A DNA stretch of 64,000 bases from Mucilaginibacter sp. (GTDB lineage: Bacteria; Bacteroidota; Bacteroidia; Sphingobacteriales; Sphingobacteriaceae). The position numbers and the translations under genes are program-made. The DNA lies in the NCBI GenBank assembly GCA_031292485.1, contig JARLHA010000010.1, forward strand, positions 48,706 through 112,705, written 5' to 3'. Every line of letters starts with the position of its first letter. Within the stretch, counting starts at the first letter, position 1. Below, piece by piece: positions 27,030 through 35,031 of this stretch. The notes beneath the pieces are model-generated. The model was not told the DNA's origin and did no database searches. It was given only the letters and a program-made list of their open reading frames with translations.

Positions 27030-27893
27030 CTACAACAAGCGGATTTTTTTTAAAGGGGCTACGGGCGTGTGAATTTTTTTGCTTGTTTTTTTCAGGCGCC
27101 TCAAAAATGTATACAACACTCCCGAGCCAATAGCTGCAAATATGCCCATAATTTTAGCTACCACCAGGCAATCGCCAATTCCTTTCTGCTTCATAAAAAT
27201 AACCAGCCATGCTATATTGCATGCCATCAGTATAAAAAACACAGTTAGTATTGGCGTAAGTAAATAGCCCGCAGGTGCTTTTTTTAACAAAAAAACAGCG
27301 GTAATAACCATTCCAGGCAATAAAATTGAAATGTCAATTACATGAACCGGGTTAGTCAACATTCCTGTTCCGGCATATGATAAAGGCATTTTGCCCGATA
27401 CAATGGCCGGTACAATATCGGTTAACCACAGAAAGTAAAAAATTAGCGCTATCGAGACCAGGAACCCGCTAAACCATTTAACCTGTCCTTTAAAATCAAA
27501 CCATTCCTTTACCTTTTTTGCCGGTAGGTGCAATGTTAGCCAGGTAAATGAATAAACAGACAAGCCAAAAGTAAAGCAATAGACAAGAAAAAGGGAGTTG
27601 AAATGAACGGCAAAACAATAGATAGCGTAACTATACAACAGGAAGAGCAGCGTTCCGCCCCAAACAAAAAAAGCAGCACGGTTGCCGCGGTAAGCTAATA
27701 TGCCCGATGTTATTAATACCGGCATCGCTATAAACAGATCAACCATATCTTGCCCTATGCCTTGTATGCGCCAGTTTTGAGTCTCTGCGACGTAGGTGCT
27801 TTTTATAAAAATCCCGCATACTGCACTAATAACTACCAGGACTGCCAATGGGATTGTCAAATAAAGGAACACTCTTTTGTTTTTAGATTCCAT
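27030..27893 (-). CDS. multi-span membrane protein of unknown function
   Basis: 287 residues, about eight hydrophobic segments, with a basic C-terminal tail (RRLKKTSKKIHTP). No family is recognised. It overlaps the upstream gene by 11 bp, so the two are probably coupled and may work together. An aromatic-rich first periplasmic loop (STYVAETQNWRIQGIGQ) is the only landmark. Confidence 0.75.
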   Translation of the reverse strand: MESKNKRVFLYLTIPLAVLVVISAVCGIFIKSTYVAETQNWRIQGIGQDMVDLFIAMPVLITSGILAYRGNRAAFFVWGGTLLFLLYSYAIYCFAVHFNSLFLVYCFTFGLSVYSFTWLTLHLPAKKVKEWFDFKGQVKWFSGFLVSIALIFYFLWLTDIVPAIVSGKMPLSYAGTGMLTNPVHVIDISILLPGMVITAVFLLKKAPAGYLLTPILTVFFILMACNIAWLVIFMKQKGIGDCLVVAKIMGIFAAIGSGVLYTFLRRLKKTSKKIHTPVAPLKKIRLL

Positions 27894-28395
27894 AGGTTTT
27901 TATTTTGTTTGATGGTGTAGCATATTGCTTCCATTTCCAGATGTAGTTATGCTTATACCGTGTTGATAGAATATAAAAAGCAACAGCCATAGAAATGGTT
28001 GCCGGGAATGCAGACCCTATACCCAAAGGCGCAATGGACATGCCGAAAATAATGCCGCCAAGGCAGGCAAATTTGGTCAGCTTTTTGTTTAAAACCAGCC
28101 CGCAAGCTATTGAAAGCTGGCCAGCGGCAATCATTAAAACAAATAGGGTTATATGTTGAGAAAAGAACCCGGTAATAAAATTGCTATAAAAAGGAAGTGC
28201 ATTCAGCCGGGCATAGGTGAGATAAACCCGGGGCGTTGCGATAGCCGTAACCGAGTTAATATAACAGGCCCATAAAAAGAATGTCGCAAAAAACACCCTG
28301 CATACCATCGGTTTTTTTAATGCTGCAACAATACTTAATCCAAAAATAATATTTGAAAGCAGGTAGGGGATAAGGTATTGCTTTAGCGTCTCCAT
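27883..28395 (-). CDS. small multi-span membrane protein
   Basis: 170 residues with four to five hydrophobic segments and no recognised domain. Its end overlaps the start of the next membrane protein gene by 11 bp and its start lies 10 bp after the GyrI-like gene, which places it in the same operon. Confidence 0.72.
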   Translation of the reverse strand: METLKQYLIPYLLSNIIFGLSIVAALKKPMVCRVFFATFFLWACYINSVTAIATPRVYLTYARLNALPFYSNFITGFFSQHITLFVLMIAAGQLSIACGLVLNKKLTKFACLGGIIFGMSIAPLGIGSAFPATISMAVAFYILSTRYKHNYIWKWKQYATPSNKIKTYGI

Positions 28396-28405
28396 CGGTC
28401 TGTTT

Positions 28406-29020
28406 TTATTGGGTTACGGGTTGCCTGATAATAGTTTTCAATTTTTCAGGCGCGGTTCTTCGCATATCGCTCAGGTATATTTCCCGGTGTTTGCCATGCA
28501 ATTTATAGCCATTCTCTTTTATAAAAGCATGCAGTTTTAAAATATTTGGCCCTTCGGCGCTGTATGGCCCTGTATGCAGTAATTGAGCGCATAAACCCTC
28601 TTCCATGCTTTCAAGCCTTAAATTATTCAGCCTGGGGAGGGCTTTTCTCCTGCCTGCTTGTTGTTTGGCTTGTTCAATAACTTCGTTTGTTATAAAATCG
28701 GGCTGCATAATCATTATCGTCCATTTCCATGCAGCTTTGTTCTCCATCGAAAAGTTGTTCATATCATCAGTCCACCATAGGCCTTCCAAGGGCATTACAC
28801 TATAATCAATTTGTTGTTCGCCTTTTTTGAACATGAATTTCATCGTATAGGAAACACTAAATAAAGCCTCTATGGCTTCCCGGAACATCGCCGAATTATT
28901 CGGGTCGCCATGCCCGTCAATCATCAGGTAGTTAAGTTTGGGCACTGTTACCAGGCTGATCTTATTGGCGGATACTTTATAGAGCTCCGCGAAATCCTTT
29001 TTCAGGTCTAACTTTTTCAT
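28406..29020 (-). CDS. GyrI-like (SRPBCC/AraC effector-binding type) small-molecule binding protein
   Basis: 204 residues, cytoplasmic. It has the pattern of GyrI-like proteins: VPKLNYLMIDGHGDPN at about residues 25-40, YTMKFMFKK, EGLWWTDD, then HTGPYSAEGPNI and ENGYKLHGKHREIYLSD near the end. Such stand-alone proteins bind hydrophobic or cyclic small molecules. The start has a very strong ribosome binding site (AAGGAGG), which overlaps the stop region of the preceding 55-codon gene and suggests reinitiation. It may bind a compound handled by the membrane proteins encoded downstream. Confidence 0.88.
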   Translation of the reverse strand: MKKLDLKKDFAELYKVSANKISLVTVPKLNYLMIDGHGDPNNSAMFREAIEALFSVSYTMKFMFKKGEQQIDYSVMPLEGLWWTDDMNNFSMENKAAWKWTIMIMQPDFITNEVIEQAKQQAGRRKALPRLNNLRLESMEEGLCAQLLHTGPYSAEGPNILKLHAFIKENGYKLHGKHREIYLSDMRRTAPEKLKTIIRQPVTQ

Positions 29021-29032
29021 TTTATTTCCTCC

Positions 29033-29200
29033 TTATAAGGTAACCGGAATGTTAATATGCCGTTTTTTCATTTCCTCTTTCAGGTTTTCAGGAATTTCCC
29101 TGCAACCACAATGCTTTATATGTTCCAAATGCCAGGCTATTCTTTGGTCGATAGTTGCGTTTTTTGGCATTGGATGTGCCAGGTGCCATTCTGCATTCAT
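29033..29200 (-). CDS. 55-residue His/Cys-containing small protein
   Basis: The minus strand from ATG 29200 encodes MNAEWHLAHPMPKNATIDQR, continues IAWHLEHIKHCGCREIPENL and ends at TAA 29033. The regular W-H, H-P, W-H-x-x-H and C-x-C residues look like a metal-binding mini-protein, and I recall similar short unannotated proteins in other bacteria, without a named function. The stop codon is followed at once by the strong ribosome binding site of the GyrI-like gene, 12 bp upstream of that start, so it is part of the operon. Confidence 0.75.
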   Translation of the reverse strand: MNAEWHLAHPMPKNATIDQRIAWHLEHIKHCGCREIPENLKEEMKKRHINIPVTL

Positions 29201-29220
29201 TTTATTTAAGTTTTAACTGT

Positions 29221-29817
29221 TTATGAATTATTATGAAATAATTTGGCCGCATAAATCATTGAAAGTGAAAAAGTTACTATCCAAACGGAGCCGATAAAAT
29301 AAAAGAAGGGGTTAAAATAAGCCGCTATAAAAATCAGGATCAGTAATCCGTTGATCAGCATCCAGGTATATAAGCTTTTGTGTTTTTCGCGGAACGCAAA
29401 TGCGGCAAATAAGGTTGAGAGGCTCATGAAAAAATAACCCAGGCAATCAATGGCAAACATAAAGGTGCCTTGTTTAAATGCAAGCGGATAAGTTTCATTT
29501 ATTGCACCTCTTTCCAGCGCCGGTACAATTACGGTGAGCTGGGTAAAATAGTTCATGGTTGCAAATGCGCAATAAATAACGCCAAAACTCATCGCTATTG
29601 CTGTCCATATTTTTTCTTGATCAGCCGCTGCATAATGCAGACATACCATCAGCACCAGGAAAGCAGGGGCTAAAAATAGCGATGGCAAAAAAAGCCAGCA
29701 TAATTCGTGCGGATGCTGTAAAACATTAACCCATGATAATAGCTGTGCAACGGCATATCCTATTGCAAATATCAGCGATAATATGGCCGACCAAAACCCG
29801 ATCCGGTCAATGTTCAT
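29221..29817 (-). CDS. multi-span membrane protein of unknown function
   Basis: Starting at ATG 29817 gives 198 residues with about six membrane segments (first IGFWSAILSLIFAIGYAV). The frame stays open upstream, but those codons (LKGKKLKKKK) overlap the end of the DUF4342 gene and are unlikely to be used. The chosen start overlaps that gene by 11 bp and has AGAAG upstream. No family is recognised. Confidence 0.7.
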   Translation of the reverse strand: MNIDRIGFWSAILSLIFAIGYAVAQLLSWVNVLQHPHELCWLFLPSLFLAPAFLVLMVCLHYAAADQEKIWTAIAMSFGVIYCAFATMNYFTQLTVIVPALERGAINETYPLAFKQGTFMFAIDCLGYFFMSLSTLFAAFAFREKHKSLYTWMLINGLLILIFIAAYFNPFFYFIGSVWIVTFSLSMIYAAKLFHNNS

Positions 29818-30070
29818 TTTCTTCTTTTTTAACTTCTTCCCTTTCAACATTGATGGTGCAATCGCCAACTAAAGCTGTCATTGCGCCAACCGCCGCTAAT
29901 ACCGGCGCAAGCAACGCGCCAACTACGCCGACGGTTAAAGGAAACGAAACCAGCTCTTTCCCCAATTTATCAGTGATGGTAATCTTTCTGACATTGCCTT
30001 CTGCTACCAGGTCTTTTATTTTTTTGAGCATGGCTTCTCCATTTATGGAGAATGATTCTTTGCTTATCAT
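29807..30070 (-). CDS. DUF4342 domain protein
   Basis: 87 residues. The pattern AEGNVRKITITDKLGKELVS followed by a glycine/alanine-rich hydrophobic stretch (FPLTVGVVGALLAPVLAAVGA) and an acidic tail matches DUF4342, a small family also found in spore formers and often near bacterial stress genes. The N-terminal half is predicted to be helical. It is the first gene after a 258-bp gap that holds a MITE-like palindromic element. Confidence 0.8.
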   Translation of the reverse strand: MISKESFSINGEAMLKKIKDLVAEGNVRKITITDKLGKELVSFPLTVGVVGALLAPVLAAVGAMTALVGDCTINVEREEVKKEENEH

Positions 30071-30114
30071 GATCGTATTTTTTTAAATTGATTATCAATT
30101 TTTTTAATCTTCGA

Positions 30115-30322
30115 GAGGGACTGAGGCTATATCAAAAGTCTAAGAACTGAACTGGTAATATTTGAACTTAGTGTCCTCTGTAAATACTTCTTGTCCTTTG
30201 TGGTTTATTTTTTTACCACGAAGGACAAGAAGAACGAACACTATGGACACAAAGATTAGTTGTTCAAAACATAATTTGGGTGCCGTTCAAATTAAGAGAC
30301 TTTTGATACAGGCTTAGTCCTC
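30115..30322. mobile_element. MITE-like palindromic element, no transposase
   Basis: The outer arms 30115-30141 and 30297-30322 match as inverted repeats (GAGG-ACTRAG-CT-TATCAAAAGTCT, three mismatches and one gap). An inner imperfect palindrome runs from 30171 to 30250 around ACTTCTTGTCCTTYGTGGT. At 208 bp with no ORF it looks like a non-autonomous mobile element. I see no clear target duplication. The inner arms resemble the palindrome at 55225-55316. Confidence 0.6.
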
Positions 30323-30329
30323 ATGCTAA

Positions 30330-30704
30330 TCAAGCATGTACCGATTCTTTATCTTTGTTGAAATATCTTTCAAAGATGTCCGGAGCTTTTTCAACCAAAG
30401 CGCTCAGGCCTTTTGATGCGCGGGTAGGGATAAACTGGATCTCGCTTCCATTGGTCACTAAAAACCCAACCGGCCCCATGCCGATGCCTGCTCCGCCACC
30501 GGCGCCGATACCTTCGCCTTCACCTGCTTTTTTTGAGTTGCCTTTACCTTCACCGCCACCTGTGCCCAGGCCAAGGCCCACATTTATTACAGGCACACAG
30601 GTAAATTCGCCCAATTGAAATTGCTGACCGATAATTGTTTCGGTCTTTACTTCTGCTTTCAAAAACTCTGTTAGTTTTTCAAGTACTTCATTTAAGTTTT
30701 CCAT
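30330..30704 (-). CDS. GerW/YtfJ-family protein
   Basis: 124 residues. The N-terminal helix LTEFLKAEVKTETIIGQQ, then FTCVPVINVGLGLGTGGG, a long glycine-rich stretch and the closing GPVGFLVTNGSEIQFIP are characteristic of GerW (YtfJ), a Bacillus protein needed for spore germination but widespread in non-spore-formers. Its start overlaps a DUF2953-like gene by 17 bp. The same pairing (ytfI-ytfJ) is known in Bacillus, so the two probably work together at the membrane. Function in Bacteroidota is unknown. Confidence 0.88.
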   Translation of the reverse strand: MENLNEVLEKLTEFLKAEVKTETIIGQQFQLGEFTCVPVINVGLGLGTGGGEGKGNSKKAGEGEGIGAGGGAGIGMGPVGFLVTNGSEIQFIPTRASKGLSALVEKAPDIFERYFNKDKESVHA

Positions 30705-31218
30705 GATTTTTTGTTTTTATAGATGAATAGATATAAGCTTTTATCAACCTGGCCATATTGTTTTCTATTTCAAGGTTGATCTCGTTATGGTGTAAAAAAT
30801 TTATACTGATAGGTTTGGCCGTGCAAGTACCCAACCAATAAGCAATGGGGTACAATATGCCGTTTACCTGGACGTCACCCGTGTCTATATCAAGAAAGCA
30901 TTTTTTTATTTTGAAAGTTTTTAATAATGCTTTGACCAAGGGTAGAGAGAAGTTTGACTTCTTTTCTTTTTTTTGTTTGACTGGTTTTGTTTCTGCTTTT
31001 TTGCTTTTTGCAAACGGGTCCATTAACCGGTGCCAGCCAACGGCTTTAATGTTAATTTTTAAGCGGTCGTCAATTAAAATCAGGTTGGCGCTTGCCAGGT
31101 AGAGGAACCGGATGCCATAAAAATTATTGAAGCTGTTTATTTCAAGAAAAAAGGGCGCAAAGAGCACATAGCCGATAACGGCAATAAGTGTAAGTCCAAA
31201 AATCAGCAACCCTGTCAT
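30688..31218 (-). CDS. DUF2953-like membrane-anchored protein
   Basis: 176 residues: one N-terminal membrane segment (LLIFGLTLIAVIGYVLFAPFF), a short beta-rich part, a Lys-rich linker (KSKKAETKPVKQKKEKK) and a C-terminal beta-rich part (FLDIDTGDVQVNGILYPIAY). This layout and the coupling to GerW match YtfI/DUF2953. The assignment rests on layout and neighbour rather than on a sharp motif. Confidence 0.65.
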   Translation of the reverse strand: MTGLLIFGLTLIAVIGYVLFAPFFLEINSFNNFYGIRFLYLASANLILIDDRLKINIKAVGWHRLMDPFAKSKKAETKPVKQKKEKKSNFSLPLVKALLKTFKIKKCFLDIDTGDVQVNGILYPIAYWLGTCTAKPISINFLHHNEINLEIENNMARLIKAYIYSSIKTKNHGKLK

Positions 31219-31356
31219 CTTTAAACTATTTACAGGGCAAAGCTAAATGTGTTGATGCGTGAATGAAATGATGGCTGTCAATTCATTTAATGATAGTTAT
31301 CAGATCAAATTTTTTTTAATATGGCGTACATTCCGTATGAATACAAGGAGCATTTT

Positions 31357-31833
31357 TTAAAACCTGATCGCATCAGTATCCGGAGGAATATACCCCAGCA
31401 TCCGGCACATGGTCATGATCTGCCCTTTATGATGGAATTCATGCGTGGTTACGTGGGTAAAAAGCTGCAGGGGGGTAGCACTCACCAACCCGGCGCGGTT
31501 ATGGTGGCCTTCAACGGGCACTTCCATTTTATCCTTAAAACTTTCGAGGAAAGCGGCGGCAATATCATCAGCCCTGGTGTACAATTGGCGGATCAGGTCC
31601 ACATTGGTAAAATCTTCACTATTGATCAGTTTAGCAGGCTGTTTCATTCCAAAATAAGCAAGCCAGTGAAAATAACAATCGGCATTATGCACCAGGAAAT
31701 ACCGGATAGGCTGGTTGTTAAATGCAGGCACCGGCGTATTCAGATCATTACCAACCCGTGTATCAATAAAACTCAAAACTACATCCCTTGAGCTTTGAAC
31801 CAGTAGGTATTGTTTTTGAAGAAGCGTGTTCAT
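31357..31833 (-). CDS. DinB family protein
   Basis: 158 residues, four-helix DinB/YfiT-like fold that binds a metal through three histidines: HNADCYFHW near residue 50 and THEFHHKGQ near 128. The sequence ends with MCRMLGYIPPDTDAIRF, as usual for this family. Members act in thiol-dependent or stress-related transferase reactions; the substrate is unknown. It is monocistronic and reads toward the GerW block. Confidence 0.88.
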   Translation of the reverse strand: MNTLLQKQYLLVQSSRDVVLSFIDTRVGNDLNTPVPAFNNQPIRYFLVHNADCYFHWLAYFGMKQPAKLINSEDFTNVDLIRQLYTRADDIAAAFLESFKDKMEVPVEGHHNRAGLVSATPLQLFTHVTTHEFHHKGQIMTMCRMLGYIPPDTDAIRF

Positions 31834-31914
31834 TGTTACTCCCTTAATTTGAGTTTTATGATTGGACTAAATCACGGATGATAATTCAAACAAATACATT
31901 GAGATTTACCCTAA

Positions 31915-32220
31915 TCAAAGTTTGATTGAAAGCTCCAGTTGCCCGCCCAATCCTTCTTCAATAATTTTTCTTAAGGTTGAAACGCGGACATCTTTAACAT
32001 CATTTTCAACTTTTGAAATATAGGCTTTAGTGGTGCCGCATTTATCGGCCAGCTGAGTTTGCGTAAATCCTTTTGCTATCCGGGCCTCATGTATTAATGC
32101 GCCCAATTTGAACTCTTCATATGCTTTCTCAAACTTTTCTCTTTTTGATGCTCCTTTTATACCGTACTCTTTATCAATAAATTCGTCAAGAGTTACAAGG
32201 TTTTCATTTTTCTTCATCAT
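31915..32220 (-). CDS. higA: HigA-type antitoxin (XRE helix-turn-helix)
   Basis: 101 residues. The HTH lies at about 50-95 (ARIAKGFTQTQLADKCGTTKAYISK), preceded by an acidic toxin-binding N-terminal region. Its start overlaps the toxin gene by 17 bp in the toxin-first order typical of higBA. It should neutralise HigB and repress the shared promoter. Confidence 0.88.
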   Translation of the reverse strand: MMKKNENLVTLDEFIDKEYGIKGASKREKFEKAYEEFKLGALIHEARIAKGFTQTQLADKCGTTKAYISKVENDVKDVRVSTLRKIIEEGLGGQLELSIKL

Positions 32221-32551
32221 ACATCTCCTTTATTTTTAATGCCCTTTCAATTTCCTGTCGCGGTGTTTTCTGAGTTTTCTTTTGAAACCCATTGGCTATT
32301 ATCACAAGGTTACCCTCATCAAAAAAACAGAATATCCTAAAAATATCATTACCCAATTGAACCCGGATTTCAAATAACCCGGTTGTACCTTCGATGTGCT
32401 TTAAATAAATTTCAGGTACCTGTTTTACTTCTTCTATCAGTTTAAACGTCCAAATAATCTTGTCTTTTACTTTTTGCCGTTGTTTTGAAAAGAATTCAGG
32501 AAAATACTGTTTATAAATAGTTATGGTTCTAAATTTTGAGGTTGTACTCAT
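32204..32551 (-). CDS. higB: HigB-type toxin (RelE superfamily, Gp49-like)
   Basis: 115 residues. The conserved segment LKHIEGTTGLFEIRVQLGNDIFRIFCFF and the tail GFQKKTQKTPRQEIERAL are diagnostic of Gp49-like HigB mRNA interferases, with the catalytic basic residues in KKTQKTP. It is the first gene of the module, transcribed from a nearly perfect promoter with a leader of only a few bases. Confidence 0.9.
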   Translation of the reverse strand: MSTTSKFRTITIYKQYFPEFFSKQRQKVKDKIIWTFKLIEEVKQVPEIYLKHIEGTTGLFEIRVQLGNDIFRIFCFFDEGNLVIIANGFQKKTQKTPRQEIERALKIKEMYDEEK

Positions 32552-32559
32552 AACTTATG

Positions 32560-32590
32560 CAAATATAAGTAAAGTTGCTCTAATGGGCAA
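32560..32590 (-). promoter_or_regulatory. higBA promoter (TTG-N20-TATATTTG)
   Basis: On the minus strand TTG (32590-32588) is followed after 20 bp by TATATTTG (32567-32560), matching the Bacteroidota consensus. The higB ATG begins 8 bp later, so the leader is only two to four bases. Confidence 0.8.
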
Positions 32591-32633
32591 CTTTTAGGTT
32601 TTAGGATTTCGTTTTCATATTTCTTTATTGTGC

Positions 32634-33551
32634 CTACAACTTCATCCCCCTCAAAAACTCTTCTATCCCCATTTGTTTTTTGCCTTCCAGCTGTACATCT
32701 GTTAAGCAGATGAACCCATCTCTAGTGGCAAATTTCAAAAAGGTTTTGTTATCGGTCAAAAAATGGCCCGGCACAAAATCATGCTGCTCAATTTCATAAA
32801 CTGATTTGTACACTTTAAGGATCTTGCCATTTAAATGAGTGTAGGCGGTAGGGATGGGGCTCAATCCGCGTATTCTGTTGTAAATGGTAACAGCAGGCTG
32901 GTTCCAGTTTATCAGGCAATCCTCTTTAAAAATTTTGGGCGCATGCCTTAGTTCAACCCCTTCAGTTAACTGCGACTGCGGATGCTCATTATACCTGCCG
33001 CTTTCAACGCCTTTAACGGTTTTTACCAGCAGTCCGGCGCCCTTGTACATCAGGCGGTCATGCAGTTCGCCGGCCGTTTCGTGGCCGGTAAGGGTTACTT
33101 TTTCGGTAAATAATATATCGCCGGTATCAATTTCATGCTTCAGGAAAAAGGTTGTTACGCCGCTTTCATGCTCGCCATTTATCAGCACCCAGTTAATGGG
33201 GGCTGCGCCGCGGTATTGCGGCAGGAGCGAGGCATGCAGGTTAATGGTTCCCCTCGCAGGCATATTCCAGACAACCTCGGGCAGCATCCTGAAGGCCACC
33301 ACTACCTGCAAATCGGCATTAAATGCTTTAAGTTCTTCTAAAAATGCAGGGTCTTTTAATTTTTCGGGCTGCAATATGGGTATACCATTTTCAACGGCGT
33401 ATTGCTTCACAGCTGATTCCTGGAGTTTCTGCCCGCGCCCGGCGGGTTTATCAGGTGCGGTAACAACCGCCACAATATTACAACCAGCCGTAATTAAGGC
33501 ATCCAATGATATTACAGCAAACTGGGGCGTACCCATAAATATTATTCTCAT
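32634..33551 (-). CDS. fmt: methionyl-tRNA formyltransferase
   Basis: 305 residues. Formylates initiator Met-tRNA using 10-formyl-tetrahydrofolate. N-terminal MRIIFMGTPQFA and PDKPAGRGQKL, the active site NLHASLLPQYRGAAPINW (Asn and His) with the catalytic Asp in HEIDTGDIL, and the C-terminal OB-like tRNA-binding domain (about 205-300) are all present. It has no operon partner here; peptide deformylase is not nearby. Confidence 0.97.
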   Translation of the reverse strand: MRIIFMGTPQFAVISLDALITAGCNIVAVVTAPDKPAGRGQKLQESAVKQYAVENGIPILQPEKLKDPAFLEELKAFNADLQVVVAFRMLPEVVWNMPARGTINLHASLLPQYRGAAPINWVLINGEHESGVTTFFLKHEIDTGDILFTEKVTLTGHETAGELHDRLMYKGAGLLVKTVKGVESGRYNEHPQSQLTEGVELRHAPKIFKEDCLINWNQPAVTIYNRIRGLSPIPTAYTHLNGKILKVYKSVYEIEQHDFVPGHFLTDNKTFLKFATRDGFICLTDVQLEGKKQMGIEEFLRGMKL

Positions 33552-33714
33552 AGCAGATAGTAGTTCTAAAAATTAATACATCAACCGCTTCACCAGCCCG
33601 ACCTTCGCTAAATTTCTTTCGCCAATTTGCCGCGCGACTTTTAGATTTACATTCGGGCCAAATCCGAAATCGAACATCCCAGCCAGCGGCAGGCAGGCGA
33701 AATCCGAAATCGAC
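33552..33714. repeat. spacer with the direct repeat AAATCCGAAATCGA
   Basis: The word AAATCCGAAATCGA occurs at about 33661 and 33699, on either side of CCAGCGGCAGGCAGGC, a relative of the palindrome at 6315-6334. No gene is seen. The same TTTCGGATTT-type word recurs at 44724-44878 and near 55710. Confidence 0.5.
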
Positions 33715-34947
33715 TTACGGATACAATAAATATTTTTTCCTTATCATTTTATAGTGGCTTAAAGCAGGCTCCCAGGTTTTTCGGATCTCTTTTTCGCTTT
33801 CACCGGCCTCTATTTGTTTTTGTAATTTGTCTGTCCCGGCAAGCTTTGTAAAGTAGGCATTAAAAAAATGCTGCTTGTCTGGAAATGCCTTATATAGTTC
33901 AATCAGCCAGCTTAAATTAAGCGCTTTATTTTCGCGGATAAAACCGGTGTTATAACCCTTAAGATCAATACCATAACAAACCTTGTCCTTTTGCGGCGGG
34001 TCCTCGCTCATACCCGCGATACTGACCGGTTTAAAGCTATAGGTATACCTCCCCGCTAAAGTTGGGTGCCCGATTTGCAAAAAAGGGAACATGGTACCCC
34101 GGCCAAGGCTTAATGTTGTCCCTTCAAATAAACAAACGGAAGGATAAAGAATAACCGACTTATCTGTATTCAGATTTGGTGAAGGGTTTACAGGCAATTT
34201 ATAAACGTCGCTGTGTTTATAATTTGCCACTTTGATAATGTGCAGCTTGCATTGAACATGGTTTTTAAGCCAGCCTTCACCATTAATCATTTGCGCGTAC
34301 TCGCCAATAGTAAGGCCATGTGCAACCGGTATAGGGTTTAATCCGATGAAAGAGCGATAGGCAGTATCCAGCACCGGGCCGTCAACATAAAAACCATTGG
34401 GATTTGGCCTGTCTAAAATCATCAGTTCAATATTATTTTCGGCACATGCCTCCATTACATATTGCAGTGTCGATAGGTAGGTATAAAACCTGGCGCCAAC
34501 ATCCTGTATGTCAAATATCATCAGGTCTATTCCCTTTAGGTCGTCCGGTGTAGGTTTATAGTGTTTATTGCCATAAAGCGATATCACCGGGATGTGCGTA
34601 GCCTCGTCTATGGTGCTGTTAATTTCAACCCCGTTGCTGGCATTGCCCCTGAAACCATGCTCGGGCCCAAATATTTTTTTTACAGAAATACCCAGTGCTA
34701 CCAGGCTGTCAACGCTAAGGGTTAAGGTCTTACCGATGACGGAAGTTTGATTGATAACCATCCCGATATTTTTTCCCTTAAGATAATCAATATAAAAGTA
34801 AGTTTGGTCGGCGCCTGGAATTATTTCACTTTTTTCTTGCGTTTGATTAATTTTATAAGGCTTGTAAAATTTTTTTTGTGCGGTTGCTGTACTTATCAGG
34901 GAGCAATTTATCAATCCAAAAAATAAAAAAAGCTTTATCCTTATCAT
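33715..34947 (-). CDS. DUF1343 protein, NamZ-like exo-beta-N-acetylmuramidase (GH171)
   Basis: Starting at ATG 34947 gives 410 residues with the signal peptide IRIKLFLFFGLINCSLISTATA; the longer frame adds a second hydrophobic run and is less likely. NQTSVIGKTLTLSVDSL, FGPEHGFRGNASNG, SLYGNKHYKPTPDDLKGID and MIFDIQDVGARFYTYLST are the hallmark blocks of DUF1343. NamZ removes N-acetylmuramic acid from peptidoglycan fragments in the periplasm, supporting wall recycling. It diverges from the LolC-like permease gene over a spacer of about 85 bp. Confidence 0.93.
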   Translation of the reverse strand: MIRIKLFLFFGLINCSLISTATAQKKFYKPYKINQTQEKSEIIPGADQTYFYIDYLKGKNIGMVINQTSVIGKTLTLSVDSLVALGISVKKIFGPEHGFRGNASNGVEINSTIDEATHIPVISLYGNKHYKPTPDDLKGIDLMIFDIQDVGARFYTYLSTLQYVMEACAENNIELMILDRPNPNGFYVDGPVLDTAYRSFIGLNPIPVAHGLTIGEYAQMINGEGWLKNHVQCKLHIIKVANYKHSDVYKLPVNPSPNLNTDKSVILYPSVCLFEGTTLSLGRGTMFPFLQIGHPTLAGRYTYSFKPVSIAGMSEDPPQKDKVCYGIDLKGYNTGFIRENKALNLSWLIELYKAFPDKQHFFNAYFTKLAGTDKLQKQIEAGESEKEIRKTWEPALSHYKMIRKKYLLYP

Positions 34948-35031
34948 AAATGCAATTAAGGTAAAATATAAAAGTACAGGTTTTAATGTTAAAACCGCAT
35001 ATTTGCGAAGGTACAAAAAATCTCTGTTGCA

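Noticed and set aside
30355..30618. Plus-strand ORF opposite GerW
   Set aside because: The proline-rich translation is the antisense of the glycine-rich GerW stretch.
34948..35016. Longer NamZ start at 35016
   Set aside because: It adds a second hydrophobic segment ahead of a complete signal peptide and runs close to the divergent gene's promoter; ATG 34947 is a better start.
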